Positions 8,303 to 17,177 are shown, counted from the first letter of the stretch. The stretch: DNA of 64,000 nucleotides from Lewinella sp. JB7 (GCF_024297185.1 NZ_JANCTD010000012.1:1-64000); one strand, 5' to 3'. Numbers and translations: made by a program. The notes: generated by a model not told the origin, from the letters alone.

Positions 8303-9337
8303 ATGGTGCGTCTGACCGAATTTTCCCACGGGGCGGGTTGCGGTTGCAAGATCGCGCCCGCCGTCCTGGATCGCATCCTGGCACAGACGGCACCGGGGGA
8401 GTCCTTTCCCCGCTTACTGGTCGGCAACGCCGAACGCGACGACGCGGCCGTGTACGATCTGGGAGACGGCACCGCCGTCATCAGTACCACCGACTTTTTT
8501 ATGCCCATCGTCGACGATCCGCTCACCTTTGGGCGCATCGCCGCCACGAATGCCATCAGTGATGTCTACGCGATGGGCGGCACCCCCATGATGGCCATCG
8601 CGATCCTGGGTTGGCCGGTCGACAAATTACCCCCCGAGGTAGCCGGACTGGTCGTGGAGGGCGGTCGGCAGGCCTGCGCGGAGGCGGGCATCCCCCTGGC
8701 GGGCGGTCACAGCATCGACAGCCCCGAGCCGATCTTCGGACTGGCCGTCAACGGTCGGGTAGATATCCGTCACCTCAAGAATAACGGCGGCGCCCAACCG
8801 GGTGATCTGCTCTTCCTGACCAAGCCCCTCGGCGTCGGAATCCTTTCCACCGCCCAGAAAAAGAAGCTGCTGCGACCCACCGACGCTCACCTCGCTACCG
8901 AACAGATGGTGCGCCTCAATAAGATCGGCCCCCACCTGGCGGTCCACGACTACGTTCACGCGATGACGGACGTGACGGGCTTCGGCCTGCTCGGACACCT
9001 CAGCGAGATGTGCACCGCCAGTTCCACCACCGCCCGCGTGCGTATGGCGGATGTACCCCTCATCGACACCGGCATCCTCGACCATTACCTCGCGGAGGGC
9101 TGCATTCCCGGCGGCACGAAACGGAACTTCGCCAGCTACGGCGACCGGATCGCGCTTACGGATGATCGGCAAAAGTGGCTCCTGGCCGATCCGCAAACCA
9201 GCGGAGGACTACTGGTTGCCTTGGCTCCGGAAGCCGCGGATGAGTTTCGCAAGCTGTGTGCCGGTCTGGATCATCCCGTGCACAGCTTTGGAGTCATGGC
9301 CGACGGTGGCGACGGACCGCTCGTAGAGGTCGTGTGA
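8303..9337 (+). CDS. selD: Selenide, water dikinase
   Basis: SelD makes monoselenophosphate from selenide and ATP. The 344-residue protein has the N-terminal catalytic loop [10 protein letters not shown], with C13 and K16 matching the catalytic Cys17 and Lys20 of the E. coli enzyme, so it uses Cys, not selenocysteine. ATP-binding segments rich in Gly and Asp follow ([18 protein letters not shown] and [12 protein letters not shown]). The ATG directly abuts the protease stop, so the two are probably co-transcribed, although no functional link is obvious. No selA, selB, selenouridine synthase or selenoprotein lies in the window; the selenophosphate must be used elsewhere. Confidence 0.95.
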   Translation: MVRLTEFSHGAGCGCKIAPAVLDRILAQTAPGESFPRLLVGNAERDDAAVYDLGDGTAVISTTDFFMPIVDDPLTFGRIAATNAISDVYAMGGTPMMAIAILGWPVDKLPPEVAGLVVEGGRQACAEAGIPLAGGHSIDSPEPIFGLAVNGRVDIRHLKNNGGAQPGDLLFLTKPLGVGILSTAQKKKLLRPTDAHLATEQMVRLNKIGPHLAVHDYVHAMTDVTGFGLLGHLSEMCTASSTTARVRMADVPLIDTGILDHYLAEGCIPGGTKRNFASYGDRIALTDDRQKWLLADPQTSGGLLVALAPEAADEFRKLCAGLDHPVHSFGVMADGGDGPLVEVV

Positions 9338-9379
9338 ACCAATACCGGGGGCACGGTTTTAATAGCAAAATACGCGCCT

Positions 9380-10960
9380 ATGACCCCGGTATTCTCCCTT
9401 TCCCAACTCCCCCGGGGTCACATGCATCAGGTGAAGGTGGGGGAGTACGACGTGCTGCTCGCCAACGTGGACGGTGAGGTGTTCGCCGTCGAGAACAAGT
9501 GCAGTCACTACGGAGCACCCCTTACGGATGGAGCGTTGTGCGCGCACCGCGTACGCTGCCCCTGGCATCATGCCTGTTTCGATCTGCGGACCGGCGAACA
9601 GATCGAAGCGCCTGGCATGGACGGGATTGCCCGCTTCGCCGTCGACCTTGACGGGGATCAGATCCTGGTCAGCGAAGCGCCGGTGATCACGAACGAGTCT
9701 TCTCCCCGGGCGTCTCACGAATGGCCGGAGCTAGCTGACGGACAATTGGTCGACTATCTGGTCGTGGGTGGCGGGGCCGCCGGAGCGTACGCCGTGGAAG
9801 CCATCCGCGCCGAAGACCCCGACGGCAGCCTGCTGCTGGTCAGCGCCGAGGAATTACCGCCTTACGACCGCACAAAAGTGAGCAAGGCCTTCCTTGAACA
9901 GGATATGCCGGCCGAAAAACTCCCCCTGCGTTCCGCGGAATTTTACCGGGACCTCGGTGTTACTTTTCTGGCGGGGACGCGGGTGCAACGACTTGACCTG
10001 AAAGCCAGGCAAGTGGGCCTGTCCGACGGCCGTACCCTGAACTACGAGCGCGTGCTACTCGCTACGGGCGGTACCCCGCGCACCCTGAACGTGCCGGGGA
10101 GTACCCTGGATGGCGTATTTACCCTGCGCAAGGCCGACGATGCCCTGCGTGCCCGGAACGCCACGACGAAAGGGAGTAGGGTAGTGGTCGTCGGTGGAAG
10201 CTTTATCGGACTGGAGACGGCCATGAGCCTCGGTAAGCGAGGTGGGCAGGTTACCGTCGTGACCCGGGTAGGAATCCTCTTCGAACGCATATTCGGCGCG
10301 GCGGTGGGGCGGTACATTCGCCGGTTACACGAGGAGGCCGGCGTGAAGTTCCGCATGAAGAGCGAAGTGCACGCCCTTCGGGGGAACGGCAAGGTGTCGG
10401 CGGTAGTACTGGACAACGGGACAATATTGGACGCGGACGTGGTAGTGGTCGGCATCGGAGTCAAGCCGGCTACCGACTACCTTCAGGGTATCGCCTTCCG
10501 TAAAGACGGCAGCCTGGAGGTCGACGGTCACCTGGCGCTGCACGGAAAAAACGCCTGGGCGGCCGGCGATCTGGCTACCTATCCCGATCGAGAGGGCATG
10601 GTGCGCATCGAACACTGGAAGGTGGCCGCTCAGCAGGGTAGAATCGCCGGCAGAAACATGGCCGGCAAGCCCGAACCCTACCATATGGTCCCCTTCTTCT
10701 GGACGAACCAGCAGGGGACGAACTTCCGCTACGTCGGCCACGGCAACGACTTCGATCGCATCATATTCGACGGTACGCCCGGGGAAGGGCCTTTCTTAGC
10801 TTTTTACATCAAGGACCGCCACGTTCAGGCCTGTCTGGGCGTAAAGCGCGATGCGGACGTGGCCGCCGTGAACGAACTCATGACGCTGGGGGCAATGCCT
10901 CCCGTCGAGGAACTGGCGGGACAGGACTGGCACGCCCGCTGCCGCCGGATGACCCACTAG
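9380..10960 (+). CDS. Rieske [2Fe-2S] domain fused to an AIF-like FAD/NAD(P) reductase
   Basis: A 526-residue soluble oxidoreductase. Residues 1-100 form a Rieske domain with cluster ligands C41/H43 (CSHYG) and C60/H63 (CPWHH). From residue 130 a pyridine-nucleotide disulfide-type reductase follows, with an FAD motif YLVVGGGAAGAY, a second dinucleotide motif VVVVGGSFIGLE, and a C-terminal reductase domain. This is the architecture of AIFL (apoptosis-inducing factor-like) and ferredoxin reductase-like proteins. It should pass electrons from NAD(P)H via FAD to the cluster, but the partner is unknown. It may form an operon with selD, 42 bases upstream. It overlaps the convergent gene by 4 bases at the stops. 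Confidence 0.92.
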   Translation: MTPVFSLSQLPRGHMHQVKVGEYDVLLANVDGEVFAVENKCSHYGAPLTDGALCAHRVRCPWHHACFDLRTGEQIEAPGMDGIARFAVDLDGDQILVSEAPVITNESSPRASHEWPELADGQLVDYLVVGGGAAGAYAVEAIRAEDPDGSLLLVSAEELPPYDRTKVSKAFLEQDMPAEKLPLRSAEFYRDLGVTFLAGTRVQRLDLKARQVGLSDGRTLNYERVLLATGGTPRTLNVPGSTLDGVFTLRKADDALRARNATTKGSRVVVVGGSFIGLETAMSLGKRGGQVTVVTRVGILFERIFGAAVGRYIRRLHEEAGVKFRMKSEVHALRGNGKVSAVVLDNGTILDADVVVVGIGVKPATDYLQGIAFRKDGSLEVDGHLALHGKNAWAAGDLATYPDREGMVRIEHWKVAAQQGRIAGRNMAGKPEPYHMVPFFWTNQQGTNFRYVGHGNDFDRIIFDGTPGEGPFLAFYIKDRHVQACLGVKRDADVAAVNELMTLGAMPPVEELAGQDWHARCRRMTH

Positions 10961-11559
10961 GGAACGACCCACTGGAGGGCCCAGTCGTCGCGCGACCGGT
11001 GTGCGACGAGGCGGACGTTTCCGTCTCGGTCCAGTTGCAGTACCTCGGCCCGGTGGATCCGGGTTTCCAGTACGCGGAAATTGGCCTCACCGTAATCGGT
11101 CTCCTCCAGACTAAGCGCATCCCAGGTGGCCGGCAGACCGCATTGCGCTTGCGAAGTCGGAGTTCCGGGGGGAAGCTCGGTGGCGTAGGCCCGGCGGGAG
11201 TGTTTCGGAAGGGACTGGAAGATAGCCTGCTCCTCCGTACGGGGCACCGCCAGCGTAGGGCCGGATGCGGTCAACTGGATCCGCGATTCCGGATCCCAGA
11301 AGAGCCAACTCGCTACCCGGGGGGCGTGTGCGAGGTGAGTCATTTTGATCGATCTGTTATCGGTATAGGCGCGTAGACTACCGGAAGCCCGGTCGGCGTT
11401 ACGTAGTACGAGGGTACGTTGCCTCGGAACCCCGTCGGATCCGCAGGTGGCTACGCTCGGTGTTCCGAAGGGATGACCGGGAGTGTTAAGACCAGCAAAA
11501 ATCAGATTCCAGGCTTGCTTCCAAAGGTTCGCTGCCTTTATCTTACGTGACATAACCAA
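10957..11559 (-). CDS. PNPOx-like FMN-binding flavoprotein
   Basis: A protein of about 200 residues with the split-barrel fold of pyridoxamine-phosphate oxidase-like enzymes. Recognisable are TPSVATCGSDGVPRQRTLVLR near residue 33, the FMN-contacting YTDNRSIKM segment near 65, and the C-terminal RIHRAEVLQLDRDGNVR strand pair. It resembles the Alr4036-type branch more than true PdxH, so I assign no symbol. Start codons at 11559 and 11553 are both possible. Its TAG stop interlocks with that of the convergent reductase gene (CTAG at 10957-10960). Confidence 0.8.
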   Translation of the reverse strand: MVMSRKIKAANLWKQAWNLIFAGLNTPGHPFGTPSVATCGSDGVPRQRTLVLRNADRASGSLRAYTDNRSIKMTHLAHAPRVASWLFWDPESRIQLTASGPTLAVPRTEEQAIFQSLPKHSRRAYATELPPGTPTSQAQCGLPATWDALSLEETDYGEANFRVLETRIHRAEVLQLDRDGNVRLVAHRSRDDWALQWVVP

Positions 11560-11797
11560 TAATTCTATTGTGATAGGGAATTATTGCCCGGTTGTCAAAT
11601 CGCTACTGACGGATGAATACGTATGTATTCGTTCTGCAGTGCACGGTCGAACGAGTAATGATTCTCCGACTAATCAAACGAATAATATGAGGTGACCTTA
11701 TCGGGTGGAACACGTCACAAAGACGCGTGGGTCGCAGGACCGCCACCAAGATATCACGGGTCTCTCAATCTGAATATGGGTTTTAGGTGTTTTTCCG
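11560..11797. other. Intergenic spacer with a small palindrome
   Basis: No coding sequence is supported. GAATAC-GTAT-GTATTC at 11614-11629 forms a short perfect hairpin. The stretch is AT-richer than its neighbours. Confidence 0.4.
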
Positions 11798-11829
11798 GAG
11801 GGTCTGATCGAAAGTTCGGACCCTCTTTT
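11798..11829 (+). terminator. Hairpin with T-run before the small membrane-protein gene
   Basis: GAGGGTC (11798-11804) pairs with GACCCTC (11819-11825) and is followed by TTTT. This is the shape of an intrinsic terminator, yet no plus-strand gene ends just upstream, so it may be a leader attenuator or insulate the following promoter. Confidence 0.45.
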
Positions 11830-11861
11830 CGTGTACAACCAAGGGAGTGGCCGCGTCGTTT

Positions 11862-11869
11862 TACCTTTG
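11862..11869 (+). promoter_or_regulatory. TAnnTTTG -7 element (TACCTTTG)
   Basis: A perfect match to the Bacteroidota -7 consensus 20 bases before the ATG of the NqrM-like gene. Confidence 0.6.
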
Positions 11870-11888
11870 ACCCTACAAATACGACCCC

Positions 11889-12098
11889 ATGAGCTTTCTC
11901 ACCCTCTTTGCCGTCATCTTCGCCGTCTTTGGACTGAGCTTCCTGCTCATCAATATCCGGCACATCGTTACCGGCAGTGAGTTTCGGGGCACTTGCGCCA
12001 GCAACAATCCCATGCTGAAAAACAAGATCGGCAAATGCGACGTCTGCGGCAAATCGCCCGACGAGGAGTGTCAGATGCCGGAAATGCCTAAGGTGTAA
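11889..12098 (+). CDS. Small membrane protein with four-cysteine tail, NqrM/DUF539-like
   Basis: A 69-residue protein: one membrane helix (residues 2-26), then a soluble tail with C37, a CDVC pair and a final Cys (KCDVCGKSPDEEC). The helix-plus-Cys layout is that of NqrM, the assembly factor that brings iron to the Na+-translocating NADH:quinone reductase, and of the related small Bacteroidota proteins often labelled membrane or secreted protein. That assignment is inference; no nqr genes are in the window. It stands alone behind its own -7 box and converges on the Ate1-like gene with an 11-base gap. Confidence 0.7.
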   Translation: MSFLTLFAVIFAVFGLSFLLINIRHIVTGSEFRGTCASNNPMLKNKIGKCDVCGKSPDEECQMPEMPKV

Positions 12099-12109
12099 CC
12101 GTCAGGAAA

Positions 12110-13189
12110 TCATCGTGCCTGCCGCAGAACGGCGCAGGCTTCCGCGACGTATTCCGCCGACGCGGAGCGTAACATCAGTCGACGCACCGCCAGCAGTTCC
12201 GTGATGAATCCCTCGGCCCGGAAGGTCTTGAGGTACTCCGCGTTGAACAGCAACTGCGTTTGCACCATGTGACGGCACTCGAGGACGAAGTAGTTACGGT
12301 CCTTGGGATCATACGCCACCACGAAAATTTCCTTCTCGATGAAACCGGTCAGCGGCACCAGGTAGGGGTAGGGGAAGTAATCGTCGTTCCAGATGTCGTA
12401 CAGCCCGGCTTCGAACAGGGGGTAGACTTTCAGCTCCACCTTGTTGCCCCGGCGGTTAAATACGTCCACGAAAGTCCGTAGCGCGTGCACCTGGGCTTCC
12501 ACCGGCCCCTCCAGCAGAGGGTCGAGATCGCGGTAGGGAAGCCAGTTATCGGTTCGAATGTCGAAGTACTGCGCCGGCCCTAGTCGCAACTTGTAGTCGA
12601 AGCGCGCGTATCCGGGGACCACGTATCCCGGGTAGTAGTAGCGAATACCCCGGCTCAGGCAGTATTCCATTTCCAGCAGCATGGTATAGTACCCCAGGCT
12701 GAACGATCGCAACTTTGGATCGAAGATGCCCAGGATACTGGCCGCGGATTCGTTGCCGAGGTCGAAGTAACTGCTGGCCACCAGTTTGCCGCTGACCCGC
12801 TCACGGACCGATACTTCCCAGGTGTTGAAGACCACGTCACCGTCGTAATCCTCCAGGCTGTCCGCGATGGTGGGGGAGAGCCGCCCGTCAAAATCCTCGG
12901 CGTACAGGTCATAGAGATCCTCGTGCTCCTCATCGATAACGCGGGGACCCACCTTAGCGTCGAAGAGCTGGCGGTTCTTACGCAGTAACTTTCGCTGGCT
13001 ACGGGAGAAGGTGAATCCGCGCAGGTCGATCCGTACCCACAGCGCGGAGTAGGGACGATTTTTAAAGAAGAGAAAGTGGGTGGTGAATATGGTGGACCCC
13101 ATACGGTACCAGCCACGCGCAAGGTGCCAGTCCAGGGTCTCCGGGCTCAGGATGAAGGGTGTATTCTTTTCGGCGTAGCTGAACAGCAT
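12110..13189 (-). CDS. Arginyl/leucyl-tRNA-protein transferase-like protein (Ate1/Bpt C-terminal fold)
   Basis: A 359-residue protein whose middle (residues 95-230) matches the C-terminal GNAT-like half of aminoacyl-tRNA-protein transferases. The run through SSYFDLGNESAASILGIFD, FSLGYYTMLLEMEYCLSRG and YYYPGYVVPGYARFDYK corresponds to the Ate1/Bpt segment that binds the aminoacyl end. It lacks the Cys-rich N-terminal domain of classic Ate1. In the known family the role is adding an amino acid to protein N-termini to mark them for degradation; here that remains inference. It is the last gene of the lpxC-fabZ/lpxA/ABC operon, 60 bases after the ATPase gene. Confidence 0.7.
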   Translation of the reverse strand: MLFSYAEKNTPFILSPETLDWHLARGWYRMGSTIFTTHFLFFKNRPYSALWVRIDLRGFTFSRSQRKLLRKNRQLFDAKVGPRVIDEEHEDLYDLYAEDFDGRLSPTIADSLEDYDGDVVFNTWEVSVRERVSGKLVASSYFDLGNESAASILGIFDPKLRSFSLGYYTMLLEMEYCLSRGIRYYYPGYVVPGYARFDYKLRLGPAQYFDIRTDNWLPYRDLDPLLEGPVEAQVHALRTFVDVFNRRGNKVELKVYPLFEAGLYDIWNDDYFPYPYLVPLTGFIEKEIFVVAYDPKDRNYFVLECRHMVQTQLLFNAEYLKTFRAEGFITELLAVRRLMLRSASAEYVAEACAVLRQAR

Positions 13190-13249
13190 GTGAAGGTTTC
13201 ACCGGTAAGGCAGTGGTAATATCCGAATTTGTTCGGGGACGTGCGGCCC

Positions 13250-13876
13250 CTACAGGTCGGTAACGGTCGCGCACGACACCAGATCCCGGGGATCGTTGCT
13301 GGCAATGATGGTCAGTCGGTTCGGGCCGAAGCGCGCAAGCTCACCAAAAAACCAATCGGCGGCGGGGCGGTCGAGGGTCACGGTAGGCTCATCCAGCAGG
13401 AGTAGGGGAGTGTCCGCGTACAGGCCGGTAGCTAACATCACGCGCTGTCGCATCCCCGACGAACAGTCCGATAGCGGCCGGTCGCGAAATTTGTCGAGTT
13501 CGATGCGTCGACAAATGTCGCGGGGACGCAGTCCGTCAACCGCGGATTTAAGGGTGAAGTGGAAGCGAAGCAACTCGATGATCGTGAGCTCTTCTACCAT
13601 TTCCAGGTAGGGACCCGTCCAGCTGACGTAACGGTAAACGTCGGCCGTGGAAACCGGCTCGCCGGCCAGCGTGTGTACCACCGCGCCGCGGCTCGGACTG
13701 AGTTGCCCGGCGAGCAGACGTAAAAGCGTCGACTTGCCGGAACCATTGCGGCCCCGGACACCGTAAACCGTACCGGAAGTATAGGTAGCGTTGATCTTCC
13801 GGAGGACCCACTCCCGCCCGAATTTTTTGGAAACTTCCCGCAGCTCAATGCGTAAATCGGTAGCCTCAGTTGCCAT
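13250..13876 (-). CDS. ABC transporter ATPase without adjacent permease
   Basis: A 208-residue ATPase with Walker A GRNGSGKST (near residue 41), an ABC signature SSGMRQRV (near 139), Walker B LLLLDEPT (near 158) and no fused membrane domain. It is short and closest in style to CcmA or heme/ABC-2 export ATPases. The gene overlaps the lpxA stop by 11 bases, so translation is likely coupled, and it is followed by the Ate1-like gene. No permease is encoded nearby, so the transported substrate is unknown. Confidence 0.88.
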   Translation of the reverse strand: MATEATDLRIELREVSKKFGREWVLRKINATYTSGTVYGVRGRNGSGKSTLLRLLAGQLSPSRGAVVHTLAGEPVSTADVYRYVSWTGPYLEMVEELTIIELLRFHFTLKSAVDGLRPRDICRRIELDKFRDRPLSDCSSGMRQRVMLATGLYADTPLLLLDEPTVTLDRPAADWFFGELARFGPNRLTIIASNDPRDLVSCATVTDL

Positions 13877-14666
13877 TGTCCAGTGCCTGAAAACTACGGA
13901 CGATGCCCGTTTTCTCCGTAGCCCCGATGAAGCTGATGACCTCGTCGCGCTCGTCGGAAACCGGCACGGAAGCTTCGATCTCCGTTACGGCATTGGTGAT
14001 GTTAAGTCCCTTTACGTACAGGATGCGGTAAATCTCGTGAATCGCATTAATCTGGTCGATCGTAAAACCCCGGCGTTGTAGTCCGATGCGGTTGACGCCG
14101 ATGTAACTCAGGGGCTCGCGCGCGGCCCGGATGTAGGGAGGTACGCTCTTGCGTACCAGGCTGCCGCCCGCGATGAAACTGTGACGACCGATGCGTACGA
14201 ACTGCTGTACGCCGACCTGGCCCTCGATAATGACGTAGTCCTCGAGCACGACGTGACCGGCCAGATTGACGTTATTGGCGATGACGATCGAGTCTCCCAA
14301 AATGCAGTCGTGGGCGACGTGGGCGTAGGCCATCAGCAGGCAGTTGCTGCCCACCCGGGTCGTGCCGGCCGCCGCCGTGCCCCGGTTGATGGTCACGTAT
14401 TCCCGTATGGTGGTGCCGTCACCGATCTCGGCCGTGGTGTATTCTCCCCGGAACTTCAGGTCCTGCGGAATTGCGGCAATCACGGCACCGGGGAATATCC
14501 GGACGTTCTTACCGATGCGGGCCCCGCCGTAGATCGTTACGTTCGGTCCGATCTCACTGCCTTCCCCGATTTCGACGTCTTCCTCGACGGTAGTGAAGGG
14601 TCCAATGCTTACACCGGCTCCTATTTTCGCGTTGGGATGAACGACGCTCAGGGAATGAATGGACAT
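13866..14666 (-). CDS. lpxA: UDP-N-acetylglucosamine acyltransferase
   Basis: LpxA puts the first 3-hydroxyacyl chain on UDP-GlcNAc, the committed entry to lipid A. The 266-residue protein (E. coli 262) is a left-handed beta-helix of hexapeptide repeats from VHPNAKIGAGVSIGPF onwards. The catalytic His lies in the AYAHVAHDC segment near residue 122. The C-terminal helices follow. The ATG at 14666 fixes the family start, and any upstream extension would run into lpxC-fabZ. The gap to lpxC-fabZ is 43 bases, and the pair is the standard Bacteroidota arrangement. Confidence 0.97.
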   Translation of the reverse strand: MSIHSLSVVHPNAKIGAGVSIGPFTTVEEDVEIGEGSEIGPNVTIYGGARIGKNVRIFPGAVIAAIPQDLKFRGEYTTAEIGDGTTIREYVTINRGTAAAGTTRVGSNCLLMAYAHVAHDCILGDSIVIANNVNLAGHVVLEDYVIIEGQVGVQQFVRIGRHSFIAGGSLVRKSVPPYIRAAREPLSYIGVNRIGLQRRGFTIDQINAIHEIYRILYVKGLNITNAVTEIEASVPVSDERDEVISFIGATEKTGIVRSFQALDNGN

Positions 14667-14709
14667 GGATTGGTTTAAATAGATTGAAGGAAGGGGGGCC
14701 GTATTCGGT

Positions 14710-16098
14710 TTAGCTGCGGCGAACGATCTGGGCGACCAGGTCGGCCTCGGACACCACCTTGTTCCCGACGTAGGCCGTACCACGCATTTGACAGATGCCC
14801 CGACGAACGGGCGCGATCAACTCCATTTTGAACAGCACGGTATCTCCCGGTACAACGAAGTTTTTGAACTTGGCGTTCTCGATCTTCAGAAAGTATGTAT
14901 CCCAGTTGCCCGGATCTTCCTGCTGGGTAAGGACCAGCAATCCACCGGTTTGGGCCATGGCCTCGATCTGCAGGACCCCGGGCATGACGTGATTTCCGGG
15001 AAAGTGGCCCTGAAAGAAGGCTTCGTTGAAGGACAGGTTTTTCAGTCCTACAATGTGGTTTTCTCCCTTTTCGATGATCTTGTCGATGAGCAGGAAGGGG
15101 TAGCGGTGGGGCATGATCTGCAGGATCTGCTCCACGTTGTAGACCGGTTCATCGTTGGGGTTGTACTGCGGACGCCCCTTCAGCCGGCGCTGATCCAGGT
15201 AAGCCTTTTTAAGTAACTTAGTGAAGGCTACGTTCACCCGGTGGCCGGGCTTGGTGGCGAGGATCCGTCCGCGGATCGGAACGCCCAGCAGGCTAATGTC
15301 CCCGATCACGTCGAGCAGTTTGTGCCGGGCGGGTTCGTTGTGGAACTTCAGGTCGAGCGTGTTCAGGATGCCCTGCTCGGTCACCTCTACGGTGTCCTTA
15401 CCCATCTTTTTGGCCAGCGCGTCCAGGCGGGGCTGGGGTACGTGGCGGTCGGCAATGACGATCGCGTTGGTAAGGTCGCCCCCCCGGATCAGGTCGTGCT
15501 CGAAGAGGGCCTCCAGTTCGTGGAGAAATACGAAGGTGCGGCAGGGAGCGATCTCTTCGGCGTAGTCCTCGTAGCCGCGTAGGGTCGCGTACTGTTGCCC
15601 GAGGACCGGGCTGTCAAAATCGATCATGCTCACCACCTCGAAGCCGTCGTAGGGTAGGGCCACGATCTCCGAACCGGTGGATTCGTCGCGGAACGTGATG
15701 GGCTCCTCCACGATGAAGTAGTCGCGGGGCGTATCCTGCTCTTCGAACCCGATTTTCTGCAGTTCCTCGACGTAGGGGCTGGCGCTACCATCCAGTATGG
15801 GGACCTCGCCGCCGTCGATCTCGATGAGCACGTTGTCGATCTGCAGTCCGCACAGCGCACTGAGCAGGTGCTCGATGGTGGAAACGGTGGCCGACCCTCC
15901 ACCCAGCGTGGTGGATCGCTCGGTGCTCACGACCCGGTTGACGTCCACGTTCATCAGGGGCTGATCCTCCAGATCGGTTCTTTGAAACTTGACCCCGTGC
16001 CCGGTGGGGGCGGGTTTGAAGGTCAGGTTTACTTGCTGACCGGTGTGCAGGCCCACTCCACTTATGGAGGCGGTGCCGGCAATGGTACGTTGATTCAT
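14710..16098 (-). CDS. lpxC-fabZ: Bifunctional LpxC deacetylase / FabZ dehydratase
   Basis: A fused 462-residue enzyme characteristic of Bacteroidota. Residues 1-305 are LpxC, the zinc deacetylase of UDP-3-O-acyl-GlcNAc. E76/H77 lie in STIEHLLSAL, H259 and D263 in ARHKLLD, and a further His in KPGH near 286. Residues 315-462 are FabZ, the 3-hydroxyacyl-ACP dehydratase, with H365 in GHFPG and E379 in VLQIEAMAQT. Fusion ties lipid A commitment to 3-hydroxyacyl-ACP supply. A clear -7 element lies 27 bases upstream. It heads the unit lpxC-fabZ, lpxA, ABC ATPase, Ate1-like. Confidence 0.97.
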   Translation of the reverse strand: MNQRTIAGTASISGVGLHTGQQVNLTFKPAPTGHGVKFQRTDLEDQPLMNVDVNRVVSTERSTTLGGGSATVSTIEHLLSALCGLQIDNVLIEIDGGEVPILDGSASPYVEELQKIGFEEQDTPRDYFIVEEPITFRDESTGSEIVALPYDGFEVVSMIDFDSPVLGQQYATLRGYEDYAEEIAPCRTFVFLHELEALFEHDLIRGGDLTNAIVIADRHVPQPRLDALAKKMGKDTVEVTEQGILNTLDLKFHNEPARHKLLDVIGDISLLGVPIRGRILATKPGHRVNVAFTKLLKKAYLDQRRLKGRPQYNPNDEPVYNVEQILQIMPHRYPFLLIDKIIEKGENHIVGLKNLSFNEAFFQGHFPGNHVMPGVLQIEAMAQTGGLLVLTQQEDPGNWDTYFLKIENAKFKNFVVPGDTVLFKMELIAPVRRGICQMRGTAYVGNKVVSEADLVAQIVRRS

Positions 16099-16124
16099 AT
16101 ATACTATCCCACTTTTCTGGGCGG

Positions 16125-16132
16125 CAAAGATA
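16125..16132 (-). promoter_or_regulatory. TAnnTTTG -7 element of lpxC-fabZ (TATCTTTG)
   Basis: A minus-strand match 27 bases before the lpxC-fabZ ATG. It sits between this gene and the preceding ABC gene, so the lipid A genes can be transcribed apart from gatC. Confidence 0.6.
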
Positions 16133-16137
16133 GTACG

Positions 16138-16869
16138 TCAGGCCTGATTGTACCGGTGGGTCGGATCACTGGCCCGGATGATGTGCGGATTGAGCTCGTC
16201 GCTTTCGGTCTCCCCGTCGCGCAAACGCACGATCCGGTGGGCGTGATCGGCGATGTCCGGCTCGTGGGTAACGATGATGACCGTGTTCCCCCGCTGCTGG
16301 ATTTCCTCGAAGATCTCCATGATCTCGATTGAGGTTTTCGTGTCCAGGTTGCCCGTCGGCTCGTCGGCCAGGATGATGGCGGGCCGGTTGACGAGCGCCC
16401 GGGCAATGGCCACCCGCTGTCGCTGTCCGCCACTCAGTTCGTTGGGCCGGTGATCGAGGCGGTCGCCTAGCCCGACGGATTCCAGTACTTCGGCGGCGCG
16501 CTGCTGTCGCTCCCGGCGACCCAGGCCCGCGTACACCAGTGGAAGGGCCACGTTCTCGAGGGTCGTCTGCCGAGGCAGCAGGTTGAAGGTCTGGAAGACG
16601 AAGCCGATCTTTTCATTCCGGATGTTGGCCAGCTCGGTGTCGTCCATTTGGCTCACGTCACGTCCGTCCAAGTGATAAGTGCCGGAGGTGGGCGTATCGA
16701 GGCACCCCAGCAGGTTCATGAGGGTGGATTTGCCCGACCCCGATGGGCCCATCAGCGCGACGTACTCATTGGTCTGAATCGTCAGGTCGATACCGCGGAG
16801 GGCCCGGACCTGGGTCTGACCCATAATGTAGGTCTTGGTGAGGGATTTGATATCGATAACGGCAGCCAT
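16138..16869 (-). CDS. MacB/LolD-type ABC transporter ATPase
   Basis: A 243-residue ATPase of the MacB/LolD branch: Walker [10 protein letters not shown] near residue 41, the Q-loop FQTFNLLP, signature [15 protein letters not shown] and Walker [13 protein letters not shown]. Members drive lipoprotein release or export of peptides and drugs with a FtsX-like permease, but no permease gene adjoins it here. It follows gatC by 23 bases and precedes lpxC-fabZ by 39 bases. The exact role (LolD-like or MacB-like) cannot be told from the ATPase alone. Confidence 0.92.
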   Translation of the reverse strand: MAAVIDIKSLTKTYIMGQTQVRALRGIDLTIQTNEYVALMGPSGSGKSTLMNLLGCLDTPTSGTYHLDGRDVSQMDDTELANIRNEKIGFVFQTFNLLPRQTTLENVALPLVYAGLGRRERQQRAAEVLESVGLGDRLDHRPNELSGGQRQRVAIARALVNRPAIILADEPTGNLDTKTSIEIMEIFEEIQQRGNTVIIVTHEPDIADHAHRIVRLRDGETESDELNPHIIRASDPTHRYNQA

Positions 16870-16892
16870 GGGCGGGGGTGAGGTTTACGGCA

Positions 16893-17177
16893 TTAAATGA
16901 CCCGGGGAACCCGAAAAAATTCTCCGTCGCTGTCGGGCGCGTTGGCCAGGGCGGTGGCGCGGTCGAGGTGGTCTCCCACCCGGTCGGCCCGCAGGACCTG
17001 TTCGACCTCGGTCACGTAGCGGAGGGGCTCTACGTCGTCGAGGTCGAGTTCGTTGAGCTTTTCCACCATGCCGAGGATATTTACCAGGTCGGTGCGCAGC
17101 CGTTCCACCCGTTCGGGCGGTAGGGCCAGCTTTGCCAGATCAGCTAGGCGCAATACTAGGCCTTCGTCCACATTCAT
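16893..17177 (-). CDS. gatC: Asp-tRNA(Asn)/Glu-tRNA(Gln) amidotransferase subunit C
   Basis: GatC is the small clamp that stabilises the GatA/GatB amidotransferase used to make Gln-tRNA and Asn-tRNA. The 94-residue product has the family pattern LADLAKLALPPERVERLRTD, then ILGMVEKLNELDLDDVEPL and the DGEFFRVPRVI ending. A TTG 18 bases upstream is in frame, but the -7 box TAGCTTTG overlaps it, which favours the ATG at 17177. gatA and gatB are not in the window. Confidence 0.93.
   Translation of the reverse strand: MNVDEGLVLRLADLAKLALPPERVERLRTDLVNILGMVEKLNELDLDDVEPLRYVTEVEQVLRADRVGDHLDRATALANAPDSDGEFFRVPRVI

Noticed and set aside
6689-8329. A 546-codon open frame antisense to the protease
   Set aside because: Its translation is low-complexity (Val, Gly, His, Asp) and mirrors the codon bias of the real gene on the other strand; no family resemblance.
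14667-14783. A 39-residue extension of LpxA
   Set aside because: It overlaps the end of lpxC-fabZ, and the LpxA family start is clearly MSIHSLSVVHP.
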